From Lachnospiraceae bacterium UBA3632 (GTDB lineage: Bacteria > Bacillota > Clostridia > Lachnospirales > Lachnospiraceae): a DNA stretch of 52,811 nt. Positions 42,633 to 50,964 of the stretch are shown piece after piece. The stretch covers positions 1 to 52,811 of the forward strand of contig DFKZ01000021.1 in assembly GCA_002373975.1 (NCBI GenBank), read 5' to 3'. Numbering within the stretch: the stretch's first letter is position 1; every line of letters begins with the position of its first letter. Position numbers and translations under genes: made by a program. The notes beneath the pieces were generated by a model. The model searched no databases. It was not told where the DNA came from and worked only from the letters and a program-made list of their open reading frames with translations.

Positions 42633-43736
42633 TTAGTAGGTGGTGCCGATCATCTGTAATATGTGATTGGCGTATTCTGTGAATGCTGCGCGGTCGCGCT
42701 TTAATTCATCGGTGAGCTCAAAAAACACTTCCTTACTGCGGTATTCGCGGCGGAAGATAGGCTCAAAAAGTATCTCGAACTGGGGAAGATAACGGGATTC
42801 CTTCCGGGTATAGCAGGTGGAAGCCGTAGCCTGTGTGCGGTGATCCTTATCCACAAATGAAGCCACGGATTTATGAAGCGCTACGTCCTCCTCGGGAAGA
42901 TAGTAATAATCCTTGTAATTTGCGTAGTAATACTTCATTTCCTCGGTGTAGATGGGAATGCGGAAAGAACCTTCCGATCCCTCTCCGTGGAAATAGCATC
43001 CGTTAGCCGAAGCGGTGACGGGCTTTGGAAGAAATACGGGCAGATCTGCGATAAGAATAAGCTCCTGTCTGGTCTCACCGGCACGGTCCGTGTAGGTCTC
43101 TGCGGATGCTTTTTTTACATGTACGCTCTCGTTGAAAAGGTCGTGATACGAAAGCATCGGAAGAATGGAGAGCATTCCCTTAAGATCATCCTCGTTGTGA
43201 AGAAGGAGAGTGTTCCTTGAGAATTCGGACGGATCTTTTACGTAATCATGATAAACCCCGATAAGCTCGCCGCCGCTGAAAGCATCGGTGCGGTCGATAC
43301 CGAGGAATTTCTCCATGGTCTTTTGCTTGCAGTTTGAAAGCCCGAGGAATACTTTACAGGGAGAGATCCTTTTATAAAGGTCTATACCCTTGAGATCATC
43401 AAGAGGGCAGTCAAGCCCCAGCTGGGCACATTTCTGCGTGATATAAGGAAGGTCAAACTGATTTCCGTTAAAATGAACTACATACTTAAAACCTTTTACA
43501 AATTCAAAAAAGGCGTTAAGTATTTCCACCTCCTGTTCATACCTTTCGGCAAGCCACTGTATGGTACACCAACGCCCTTCCGAATAGTATGCACAGCCTA
43601 TCATGTACAGATATGAACTGCGTGCCGTGAATCCTGTAGTCTCTATATCGAGAAATACCACCTCTTCGGGAGGCGCAAGGCGCGAAATATCATAATCAAT
43701 ATCAAATTCTTCCAGGGTTTCTTTTGAAATCTTCAT
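42633..43736 (-). CDS. YprB-like RNase H-fold exonuclease
   Basis: The only clear minus-strand gene in the window, 367 residues. It has the DEDD-type exonuclease boxes of the YprB/RNase H-like family: FLDIETTGF (Asp and Glu), VHFNGNQFDLPYI with Asp, and LHNEDDLKGM with the last Asp. Members are predicted nucleic-acid 3'-5' exonucleases, often beside a DEAD/DEAH helicase, which is not seen here. The minus-strand ribosome site is AGGAG, ten bases before the ATG. Confidence 0.9.
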   Translation of the reverse strand: MKISKETLEEFDIDYDISRLAPPEEVVFLDIETTGFTARSSYLYMIGCAYYSEGRWCTIQWLAERYEQEVEILNAFFEFVKGFKYVVHFNGNQFDLPYITQKCAQLGLDCPLDDLKGIDLYKRISPCKVFLGLSNCKQKTMEKFLGIDRTDAFSGGELIGVYHDYVKDPSEFSRNTLLLHNEDDLKGMLSILPMLSYHDLFNESVHVKKASAETYTDRAGETRQELILIADLPVFLPKPVTASANGCYFHGEGSEGSFRIPIYTEEMKYYYANYKDYYYLPEEDVALHKSVASFVDKDHRTQATASTCYTRKESRYLPQFEILFEPIFRREYRSKEVFFELTDELKRDRAAFTEYANHILQMIGTTY

Positions 43737-44082
43737 TATATGGCTCCTGTTCCCACCCTTGTACCGATCCTCTAATGATACAGCGGATTGCTTCGTTTCT
43801 TCGAAACTCCCGCAATCCTACAACCATTCGTAATCCGCTGATTTCCTTGCGAACAAGGAAATCGCTGCTTACTCATGTTTGTTCGGGTCTCAAGGTCAAA
43901 ATGCTTGTTTATGCGAGCATAACTCGCATTTATGACCTTTCGACCCTAGTATCATATCACATTTAAAGGCAAGAATATAGTGGTATTTTTTTGAGAAAAA
44001 GAGTACAATAATCAATGGTGTGTTTTTGTTTTTAAATGGCTTTAAGTGCCTTTCACACAAAAAATATCAGTAGGAGATTAAG
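43737..44082. other. 346-base intergenic region with hairpin array and rnf leader
   Basis: No credible gene is present. The first part (43775-43955) is filled with hairpins described separately. The second part (about 43960-44082) is AT-rich and probably holds the rnf promoter: TACAAT at 44004-44009 could be a -10, but no good -35 is visible. An AGTAGGAG ribosome site precedes rnfC. The divergent exonuclease gene promoter must lie here too. Confidence 0.7.
43775..43955. repeat. Array of hairpins bounded by ATGATAC / GTATCAT
   Basis: Outer ends are ATGATAC (43775-43781) and GTATCAT (43949-43955). Inside are CAGCGGATT (43781-43789) with AATCCGCTG (43832-43840), enclosing GTTTC/GAAAC (43795-43807). 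GATTTCCTTG (43840-43849) pairs with CAAGGAAATC (43854-43863). GGGTC plus AAGGTC (43885-43897) pair with GACCTT plus GACCC (43934-43946), enclosing ATGCGAG (43911-43917) and CTCGCAT (43923-43929). Nearly every base can be paired, which suggests a structured RNA or a mobile palindromic element. Confidence 0.8.
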
Positions 44083-45402
44083 ATGCCCAGATTTACGTTT
44101 TCGGGAGGTGTTCATCCTTTCGAAGGAAAGGAATTGTCAAAGGACAAGCCCATCACAGAATTAAAGGCCGGAAAAGTGCTGGTATACCCTCTTTCGCAGC
44201 ATATAGGCGCTCCCGCGGTGCCTGTTGTGGAAAAAGGTGACAGAGTGCTTCGCGGGCAGAAGATCGCAGAGGCGGGAGGTTTTGTTTCGGCTCCGATCTT
44301 TTCAGCCGTATCGGGTACAGTCACTGCAATAGAACCAAGGCGGGTTGTGACAGGCGATATGGTAAACAGCATAATCATCGAAAACGATGAGCTTGATGAA
44401 GAGGTTAATTATAATGCTCTTATGGACTGGAACCTTTCATCAAGCGAGGAGATAATAAATGCGGTAAAGGATGCCGGTATCGTCGGAATGGGCGGTGCGG
44501 GATTCCCTACGCATGTCAAGCTTTCTCCCAAGGATCCATCAAATATTTCTTACGTTATAGCAAACTGCGCAGAATGTGAGCCTTATCTTACCAGCGACTA
44601 CCGCAGAATGCTCGAGGAGCCGGAAAAGGTCGTGGGCGGAATGAAGATCCTTCTTCGGCTTTTTGACAATGCACACGGCATTATAGCCATCGAAGAGAAT
44701 AAGCCCGACTGCATAGCTCTTCTTAAAAAGCTCACCCACGAGGATAAAAGAATAACCGTAAAGGGCGTATATACCAAGTATCCCCAGGGCGCGGAGCGCA
44801 TGCTCATAAGCGCCACCACCGGTAGAAAGATCAACTCCACCATGCTCCCTGCAGATGCCGGATGTATAGTTGATAATGTGGATACCCTTGTGGCGATCTA
44901 CAACGCGGTGGTACTCGGAAAGCCGCTTATGGAAAGGATCGTTACGGTTACCGGTGATGCGGTTGCCGATCCCAGGAATTTTAAGATTCCCATTGGGATC
45001 AGCTATCAGGAGATACTTGACGCTGACGGCGGCTTTAAGATAAAGCCCGAAAAGATCATATGCGGCGGCCCTATGATGGGCTTTTCGATGTTTGATCTTA
45101 ATGCACCGTCCACCAAGACGTCGACAGCGCTTCTTGCTTTTACAAAAGATGAAGTGGCTGCATCAGAGCCTACGGCCTGCATAAAGTGCGGAAGATGTGT
45201 GGATGTCTGCCCCGGACGAGTGATGCCCAGCCGCCTCGCCGACTGTGCGGAGCATTCCGATATGGAAGGCTTTGTAAAGGGGGGAGGAATGGAATGCTGC
45301 GAGTGCGGATGCTGCAGCTTCATCTGCCCTGCAAAGAGGCCTCTTACGCAAAGCATCAAATCTATGAGAAAGATCGAGCTTGCAAACAGGAGGAAAAAGT
45401 AG
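44083..45402 (+). CDS. rnfC: Rnf complex subunit RnfC
   Basis: A 439-residue peripheral subunit that takes electrons from or to NAD(H). The N-terminal barrel and FMN/NADH-binding region includes GMGGAGFPTHVKL and the NCAECEPYLTSDYR signature. Near the C-terminus two ferredoxin-type motifs, CIKCGRCVDVCP and CCECGCCSFICP, hold two [4Fe-4S] clusters. It is first in the clostridial order C-D-G-E-A-B. An 11-codon open frame follows before rnfD. Confidence 0.97.
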   Translation: MPRFTFSGGVHPFEGKELSKDKPITELKAGKVLVYPLSQHIGAPAVPVVEKGDRVLRGQKIAEAGGFVSAPIFSAVSGTVTAIEPRRVVTGDMVNSIIIENDELDEEVNYNALMDWNLSSSEEIINAVKDAGIVGMGGAGFPTHVKLSPKDPSNISYVIANCAECEPYLTSDYRRMLEEPEKVVGGMKILLRLFDNAHGIIAIEENKPDCIALLKKLTHEDKRITVKGVYTKYPQGAERMLISATTGRKINSTMLPADAGCIVDNVDTLVAIYNAVVLGKPLMERIVTVTGDAVADPRNFKIPIGISYQEILDADGGFKIKPEKIICGGPMMGFSMFDLNAPSTKTSTALLAFTKDEVAASEPTACIKCGRCVDVCPGRVMPSRLADCAEHSDMEGFVKGGGMECCECGCCSFICPAKRPLTQSIKSMRKIELANRRKK

Positions 45403-45407
45403 GAGCG

Positions 45408-45443
45408 ATGAATAAAGCGGATAACAGAAGGGAGCGAGAGTAG
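45408..45443 (+). CDS. Possible 11-codon leader frame between rnfC and rnfD
   Basis: ATG at 45408 preceded by AGGAG overlapping the rnfC stop, coding MNKADNRRERE and a stop nine bases before rnfD. The ribosome site is better placed than that of rnfD itself. It may be chance or a translational coupling device; the peptide is not recognised. Confidence 0.25.
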   Translation: MNKADNRRERE

Positions 45444-45452
45444 TAACGTAAA

Positions 45453-46427
45453 ATGGCTGAAGAAAAAAACGTTGAAAAGCTATATAAAATATCCTCGAAT
45501 CCTCATGTGAGGTCGAAGGTCACCACAGGTTCCATCATGCTTATGGTAATCATAGGCCTTATGCCTGCCACGGGCTTCGGAATCTTTAATTTCGGTATAA
45601 GAGCCGCATTTGTTGTTGCAACCTGTGTTGCATCGGCTGTTCTCACCGAGTTCTTATCAAATCTCATATTTAAGAAAAAGCAGACGATAGCGGACCTTTC
45701 CGCAGTTGTTACAGGCCTGCTTCTGGCACTGAATCTTCCGGTAACCATTCCGCTGTGGATGGCGGCATTGGGATCTGTGTTTGCAATATTTGTTGTCAAA
45801 ATGCTGTTCGGAGGCATCGGGCAGAATTTCATGAATCCCGCACTTGCGGCAAGATGCTTTCTGCTCATTTCGTTCCCGAGTGCAATGACGGCATTTGAGA
45901 CCGATGCCTTTACGGGAGCCACTCCTCTTGCGGCGTTGAAGGCAGGGGAAGAGATCAATATACAGAACATGATCATCGGTAAAACGGCCGGAACCATCGG
46001 TGAGACATCCATGATCTCGATCATTATAGGTGCCTGCTTCCTGATCCTTGTGGGAGTGATAGATCTGCGCATACCTGCAAGTTACCTTATATCATTTGTG
46101 GCATTTATCATGGTATTTGGCGGTCACGGAGCCGATCCCGGATATATCGCCGCACACCTTTCGGGCGGCGGACTTATGCTCGGAGCTTTCTTCATGGCTA
46201 CCGACTATACCACGAGGCCGATCACAAAATGGGGACAGATATTCTACGGAATATTCCTTGGACTGCTTACGGGAGTGTTCAGAATATTCGGCCCCGGTGC
46301 GGAGGGAGTTTCCTATGCGATCATCATCGGAAACCTCATTGTTCCGCTTATAGAAAAAGTAACTGCGCCTATTCCTTTCGGATATACCCGCAAGGCCTTT
46401 AAGGCACAGCAGAAGGGGGTGAAGTGA
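45453..46427 (+). CDS. rnfD: Rnf complex subunit RnfD
   Basis: A 324-residue membrane subunit with about nine to ten helices. It has the RnfD/NqrB pattern around FGGIGQNFMNPALAARCFLLISFP and a covalent-FMN type threonine in DAFTGATPLAALK. It is part of the ion-translocating membrane core. A GGGAG lies upstream of the ATG but at long spacing, so translation may depend on ribosomes finishing the upstream short frame at 45408. Confidence 0.96.
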   Translation: MAEEKNVEKLYKISSNPHVRSKVTTGSIMLMVIIGLMPATGFGIFNFGIRAAFVVATCVASAVLTEFLSNLIFKKKQTIADLSAVVTGLLLALNLPVTIPLWMAALGSVFAIFVVKMLFGGIGQNFMNPALAARCFLLISFPSAMTAFETDAFTGATPLAALKAGEEINIQNMIIGKTAGTIGETSMISIIIGACFLILVGVIDLRIPASYLISFVAFIMVFGGHGADPGYIAAHLSGGGLMLGAFFMATDYTTRPITKWGQIFYGIFLGLLTGVFRIFGPGAEGVSYAIIIGNLIVPLIEKVTAPIPFGYTRKAFKAQQKGVK

Positions 46428-46428
46428 T

Positions 46429-47109
46429 ATGGCAGGATCTTCCAAAACAGCTAAAGCATCCCCCAAAGATTACACCGTGATGCTTAAGGAAGCGGGAGCG
46501 CTTATTGCGATCACTCTCGTGGCAGGTTTACTGCTTGGATTTGTATACGAGCTTACCAAACAGCCCCGCGAATATCAGCAGCAGCTTGCGATCAACAGAG
46601 CCTGCAGCGAGGTAATGCCGGATGCTTCAGACTTTAAGGAAATAGAATACGAGCCGGGAAGAAATGTTTCGGCGGATCTGTCGGAGAACGGTGTGAGCAT
46701 AGGTACTGTATATGAGGCTTACACTTCTTCAAATGAGTTTAAGGGATATGTGATAGAGACTACATCATCCGAAGGATACGGCGGAGATATCGTGCTTTAT
46801 ATCGGCGTGGATCCCTTTGAAACACCATCAGTGCTCAAGGGAGTATCGATCCTGTCCATATCCGAGACCGCAGGCCTCGGAATGAGAGCGGGAGAAGTGC
46901 TTGTTCCCCAGTTTGCGGGAAAGCAGGAGGAATTTTTCACATATACCAAGACCGGAAAGACCGAAAGTAATGAGATCGACGCCATAAGCGGTGCCACCAT
47001 CACAACGAAAGCATTTGTAAATGCTGTAAACGGAGGCCTTGAAGCGGCATCCGAGATCTTTGAAAAAGCCATAGCAGAGGGGAGGGTGACTGTAGATGAA
47101 ACAGAATAG
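46429..47109 (+). CDS. rnfG: Rnf complex subunit RnfG
   Basis: A 226-residue subunit with one N-terminal membrane helix (about 20-40) and an external FMN-binding domain. The covalent FMN site is in the SGATITTKAF motif, with Thr192 the likely attachment residue. It passes electrons between RnfD and RnfE/A in the family model. It begins one base after rnfD and overlaps rnfE by 14 bases. Confidence 0.96.
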   Translation: MAGSSKTAKASPKDYTVMLKEAGALIAITLVAGLLLGFVYELTKQPREYQQQLAINRACSEVMPDASDFKEIEYEPGRNVSADLSENGVSIGTVYEAYTSSNEFKGYVIETTSSEGYGGDIVLYIGVDPFETPSVLKGVSILSISETAGLGMRAGEVLVPQFAGKQEEFFTYTKTGKTESNEIDAISGATITTKAFVNAVNGGLEAASEIFEKAIAEGRVTVDETE

Positions 47110-48043
47110 TGTTGCAGAACGCCTCTTTAACGGCGTTATAAAAGAAAACCCCACCCTCGTTCTTACACTGGGAATGTGTCCTACCCTTGCGGTCACCACT
47201 TCCGCAATGAACGGGCTTGGGATGGGACTTACCACTACGGCGGTGCTGGCGCTCAGTAACCTTATCATTTCGCTGCTTAGGAAGTTTATCCCGAACAGAG
47301 TGAGGATACCGGCTTTTATAGTTATAGTCGCATCCTTCGTTACAATGGTACAGCTTCTTCTGGAGGCATATCTGCCCTCACTTAACGTGGCACTTGGCGT
47401 ATATATCCCGCTGATAGTCGTTAACTGTATCATCCTCGGAAGAGCCGAGAGCTATGCATATCACAATCCACCGATCCCGTCATTCTTTGACGGACTGGGA
47501 ATGGGAATAGGCTTTTCCATAGCGCTCACTATAATCGGTGCGGTAAGAGAACTGCTCGGAACCGGTGCGGTATTTGGGTATCACATTCTTCCGGACGGAT
47601 ATGTGAATATAAATATCTTTGTGCTTGCACCCGGGGCGTTCTTTGTGCTCGCAATGCTTACGGCCATTCAGAATTTCGTTAAGAATAAGCTCGCCGCCAA
47701 AGGAAAAGACGTTTCCAAGGTCGGCTCCGGATGCAGCGAGGACTGTGCTTCCTGTTCCGATACCGCATGCTCAAAGAGATTCTATGATGCGGGTGCTCCC
47801 GTTAAGAATCCCGAGGTAAATGCGGCGAAGAAGGATAAAGCAAAGACTGAACCCAAAAAGGCCGAAGAGAAATCCGAAGAAAAATCCGAAGAGACAGCTG
47901 AAAAAAAAGTCAAAGACAAAGCGGGTGCTGTAACCGAAGAAAATAATGCGGAAGAGGTTAAAACCGACGAGCCGGAGGAGACAGAGGAAAAAGCAGAAGT
48001 GAAAGAGACAGAAGAAAAGGAAGGAGGAGAAAAAGATGAATAA
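47096..48043 (+). CDS. rnfE: Rnf complex subunit RnfE with unusual C-terminal extension
   Basis: A 315-residue protein. The first 205 residues form the six-helix RnfE/NqrD core (NPTLVLTLGMCPTLAVT; VDLIVVNCIILGRAE-type segment; GMGIGFSIALT). The core is followed by about 110 extra residues: a Cys-rich patch (CSEDCASCSDTACSKRF) and then a Lys/Glu-rich, probably disordered tail. Typical RnfE ends near residue 200-230. The GAGGGGAGG ribosome site lies in rnfG. The extension looks cytoplasmic, and its function is unknown. Confidence 0.95.
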   Translation: MKQNSVAERLFNGVIKENPTLVLTLGMCPTLAVTTSAMNGLGMGLTTTAVLALSNLIISLLRKFIPNRVRIPAFIVIVASFVTMVQLLLEAYLPSLNVALGVYIPLIVVNCIILGRAESYAYHNPPIPSFFDGLGMGIGFSIALTIIGAVRELLGTGAVFGYHILPDGYVNINIFVLAPGAFFVLAMLTAIQNFVKNKLAAKGKDVSKVGSGCSEDCASCSDTACSKRFYDAGAPVKNPEVNAAKKDKAKTEPKKAEEKSEEKSEETAEKKVKDKAGAVTEENNAEEVKTDEPEETEEKAEVKETEEKEGGEKDE

Positions 48044-48629
48044 TATCACAAGTATCAGAGATCTTTTGATCCTCATGGTGGGATCCTCGCTGGTTTCCAA
48101 CGTTGTGCTCAGCCAGTTCCTGGGTCTTTGCCCCTTTCTGGGCGTCTCAAAGAAGATAAAGACTGCGGCCGGAATGGGCGCGGCGGTAATATTTGTAATA
48201 ACCCTTGCAAGCGCCGTAGCCGGAGTCATCTACAAATTCATTCTTATACCGCTTAATATCACATTCCTGCAGACTATCGTGTTCATACTCGTAATAGCGG
48301 CGCTGGTGCAGTTTGTCGAAATGTTCTTAAAGAAGGCAATACCCTCACTCTACGAAGCACTGGGTGTGTATCTGCCCCTTATTACCACCAACTGTGCAGT
48401 GCTGGGTGTTGCACTCACCAATGTGCAGAAAAACTACGGCATAGGCACCGGAGTCGTAAACGGATTTGCGACTGCGCTGGGATTTACTATCGCTATCGTG
48501 ATCCTTGCAGGAATAAGAGAAAAGATGGAATACAACGATATTCCGCAGAGCTTTAAAGGAATGCCTTCCGTTCTTTTAACGGCAGGACTCATGGCCATAG
48601 CTTTCTGCGGATTTTCGGGATTACTTTAA
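48036..48629 (+). CDS. rnfA: Rnf complex subunit RnfA
   Basis: A 197-residue six-helix membrane protein homologous to RnfE in inverted topology. It contains SNVVLSQFLGLCPFLGVSKK and the later LPLITTNCAVLGVAL, each with the conserved Cys thought to share a cluster with RnfE. It overlaps rnfE by eight bases, with AAGGAGGAG as ribosome site. Confidence 0.97.
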   Translation: MNNITSIRDLLILMVGSSLVSNVVLSQFLGLCPFLGVSKKIKTAAGMGAAVIFVITLASAVAGVIYKFILIPLNITFLQTIVFILVIAALVQFVEMFLKKAIPSLYEALGVYLPLITTNCAVLGVALTNVQKNYGIGTGVVNGFATALGFTIAIVILAGIREKMEYNDIPQSFKGMPSVLLTAGLMAIAFCGFSGLL

Positions 48630-48644
48630 GGGAGGAAAAGAGGG

Positions 48645-49442
48645 ATGAATATAACAGGAATCCTTATAGCTGCCGGGATAGTGGCAGCGGTAGGAGTATT
48701 TGTCGGGCTTTTCCTCGGTATCGCCGGAATCGCATTCAAGACGGAAGTTAATCCGCAGGAAGAAGCGGTGCTGGCAGCTCTTCCCGGAAATAACTGCGGA
48801 GGATGCGGATACCCGGGATGTTCCGGGCTTGCTGCAGCCATAGCTGCAGGGGAGGCACCGGTTAACGGCTGCCCTGTGGGCGGAGAGGCCGTTGGTAAAA
48901 AAATTGCCGGGATCATGGGTGTAGATGCCGGATCGAGCGAAAAGATGGTAGCTTATGTTGCCTGTAAGGGTGACTGCGAAAAGGCTAATACCGATTATGA
49001 ATACACAGGTGCGCAGGATTGCCGCATGCTGGAGTTTGTTCCTAACGGTGGTCCCAAGAGCTGCAACAGCGGATGCCTCGGGTTCGGAACCTGCGTAAAG
49101 GCCTGCCCCTTTGATGCAATACATGTCGAAAATGGCGTGGCCGTTGTTGACAGGGAAAAATGCAAAGCCTGTGGTAAATGTGTGGCTGCCTGCCCCAAGC
49201 ATCTTATTTCTCTTATCCCCTACAAGGCAAAATATGTTGTGGGCTGCAGCTCAAAGGATAAGGGCCCTGTAACAATGAAAGCCTGCTCGGTCGGCTGCAT
49301 CGGCTGCGGGATCTGCGTAAGGAACTGCCCGAAACTTGCAATAGAGCTTGTGGATAATCATGCGGTGATAGATCAGAGCAAATGCGTGGGCTGCGGCATA
49401 TGTGCATCCAAATGCCCCAAGAAGATCATAATGAATCCGTAA
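48645..49442 (+). CDS. rnfB: Rnf complex subunit RnfB
   Basis: A 265-residue subunit with one N-terminal helix and many iron-sulfur motifs. The Fe-S domain NNCGGCGYPGC...GCP is followed by four ferredoxin-like motifs (near residues 144, 169, 215 and 244, including CKACGKCVAACP and CVGCGICASKCP). It accepts electrons from reduced ferredoxin. It is last in the operon, with a weak stem near its stop as possible terminator. Confidence 0.97.
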   Translation: MNITGILIAAGIVAAVGVFVGLFLGIAGIAFKTEVNPQEEAVLAALPGNNCGGCGYPGCSGLAAAIAAGEAPVNGCPVGGEAVGKKIAGIMGVDAGSSEKMVAYVACKGDCEKANTDYEYTGAQDCRMLEFVPNGGPKSCNSGCLGFGTCVKACPFDAIHVENGVAVVDREKCKACGKCVAACPKHLISLIPYKAKYVVGCSSKDKGPVTMKACSVGCIGCGICVRNCPKLAIELVDNHAVIDQSKCVGCGICASKCPKKIIMNP

Positions 49443-49466
49443 ACTGTTAACTGTTTCGGATCATTT
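49435..49466 (+). terminator. Weak terminator-like stem at the end of rnfB
   Basis: ATCCG-T-AAAC (49435-49444) pairs with GTTTCGGAT (49453-49461) with one bulge, followed by CATTTT. It overlaps the rnfB stop codon. The T-tract is short. Confidence 0.4.
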
Positions 49467-49521
49467 TCTCAAAGTGTAATTATATTCAGTCACAGGCGGT
49501 AGTCGAGAGGTGTAAAGTCAG

Positions 49522-50775
49522 ATGAAACTGAAAGACCCCGGCAATAACAAAATAACACCACAGCTTGGTGCGGTAGTAGCCGTAGCAGGCCTTACAGTTG
49601 TGCTCATACTTGCCATCGCCGTGGTGCCTGCGGTTAAGAAAAAAAACAAGAAAGTAGATTTCACAAAAATTTCGCAAACCATCGACAGTAAGGTTGACGA
49701 GACTATAGAGCAGGCTATGTCAAAAGCAGACGGAACTTCCTCTGTGCTTGACGAAGAGCCTGAACCGGAATCATCCGGAGTAAATTCTCCGGATGAGCTT
49801 GATTTTTGGGATGCTTATCCCGAAGAAACCGAAGACGATTCACAGTCCGATGAAGAAAAAGACGGTGAAAAAGTTAAGGATGGAGACAAAAATGACGATA
49901 TAAATAAAGAGTCGTCATCCAAGGAAGATAAGGACAGTAAAGACGATAAAAACAGTAAAGAAGATAAAAACGGTAAGGACACCACGGACAGCAAAGCCGA
50001 AACCGACGAGTCCAACGACGGCAAGCACACACTTGTAATTAACCGTGACGGAGAGGAAGAATGGGTAACCATCTCGCAGTATCTTCCCAAATCGGATTAC
50101 GACTACACCAACCTGATATGCAAGGATAACAGGATGGAGTACTATGTCGACGGTACCAAGGTGTCATATGTCGGTGTGGATATTTCCAAATATCAGGATT
50201 ATATTGATTTTAATAAAGTTAAAAAAGACGGTATCGATTACGTGATGATCCGCCTTGGAGCAAGGGGATACGGTACAGGTCAGATAATAGCGGACGAATA
50301 TTTCTTCGACAACATCAAGCGCGCCAAGGATGCGGGGCTTGATGTGGGTGTTTATTTTTCTTCCCAGGCTATAACTGTAGAGGAAGCACAGGAAGAAGCC
50401 CAGCTTGTGATTGATTCCGTGGGCGAATATCATCTGGAATACCCCGTGGCATTTGATATGGGATTTGTGGACAATGATACAGCCCGCATAGAGGCTCTTT
50501 CAAAGAGTGAGAAAACCGAAATTGCACTTGCATTTCTTCAAAAGATCACGGAGAGCGGTTTTACCGGCTGCATTTTTGGCGATAAGGAATGGCTTATAAA
50601 GGAAGTTGACCTGTCAAAGCTCACAGAATATGATTTCTGGCTTAAGCAGGAGGGAGACCTCCCCGACTACCCCTACAAGTTCTCCATGTGGCAGTACAGC
50701 AGAAAGGGAAGCGTTAACGGAATATCAGGTTTCGTATCGCTGAATATATCATTTGTAGATTTTGCAGAGAAATGA
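49522..50775 (+). CDS. Membrane-anchored GH25-like protein, probably catalytically altered
   Basis: A 417-residue protein with one membrane helix (about 12-36) and a long Asp/Lys/Glu/Ser-rich spacer (about 55-170). A C-terminal glycosyl hydrolase 25 fold (about 215-415) ends in the typical MWQYS...VNGISGFVSLN. GH25 lysozymes cut peptidoglycan using a DxE pair. Here the first Asp (Asp220, VGVDIS) and second Asp (Asp312) are present, but the DxE Glu position is Gly314 (FDMGF, codon GGA). One base separates this from GAA. It may bind cell wall without cleaving it. The ribosome site is GAGAGGTG. Confidence 0.85.
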   Translation: MKLKDPGNNKITPQLGAVVAVAGLTVVLILAIAVVPAVKKKNKKVDFTKISQTIDSKVDETIEQAMSKADGTSSVLDEEPEPESSGVNSPDELDFWDAYPEETEDDSQSDEEKDGEKVKDGDKNDDINKESSSKEDKDSKDDKNSKEDKNGKDTTDSKAETDESNDGKHTLVINRDGEEEWVTISQYLPKSDYDYTNLICKDNRMEYYVDGTKVSYVGVDISKYQDYIDFNKVKKDGIDYVMIRLGARGYGTGQIIADEYFFDNIKRAKDAGLDVGVYFSSQAITVEEAQEEAQLVIDSVGEYHLEYPVAFDMGFVDNDTARIEALSKSEKTEIALAFLQKITESGFTGCIFGDKEWLIKEVDLSKLTEYDFWLKQEGDLPDYPYKFSMWQYSRKGSVNGISGFVSLNISFVDFAEK

Positions 50776-50831
50776 ATATTCTGATAATCGAGTGAATATA
50801 TAGACAATAATTTATCAATTACCTTTTTTAT

Positions 50832-50860
50832 TTGTGCTTTCACGTCAATTGTGTTATGAT
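50832..50860 (+). promoter_or_regulatory. Candidate extended -10 promoter of the chemoreceptor gene
   Basis: TTGTGC (50832-50837) and TATGAT (50855-50860) are 17 bases apart, and a TG sits one base before the -10, making an extended -10 element. It lies about 105 bases upstream of the receptor ATG. No sigma-28 consensus is seen. Confidence 0.6.
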
Positions 50861-50878
50861 AGTTCTGTTATATATTTT

Positions 50879-50937
50879 TATATAGCATTTCTATATAGTA
50901 CCAAAGAGTTCTAAAAGGTATTACACGGATGTAATAC
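50879..50937 (+). promoter_or_regulatory. Two hairpins in the chemoreceptor leader
   Basis: TATATAG (50879-50885) pairs with CTATATA (50891-50897), and GTATTACA (50918-50925) pairs with TGTAATAC (50930-50937) around a CGGA loop. Both lie between the candidate promoter and the ribosome site. They are not followed by T-runs and match no riboswitch I know. Confidence 0.45.
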
Positions 50938-50964
50938 TAATCTATTAACAAGGAGTAAAAAGAG

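Noticed and set aside
43724..43966. 80-codon + strand open frame in the hairpin-rich spacer
   Set aside because: It overlaps the palindromic array and the exonuclease start, has no ribosome site, and its sequence follows the repeats.
50879..50937. c-di-GMP or other known riboswitch upstream of the chemoreceptor
   Set aside because: None of the conserved GEMM core or other riboswitch consensus bases are visible; only simple stems.
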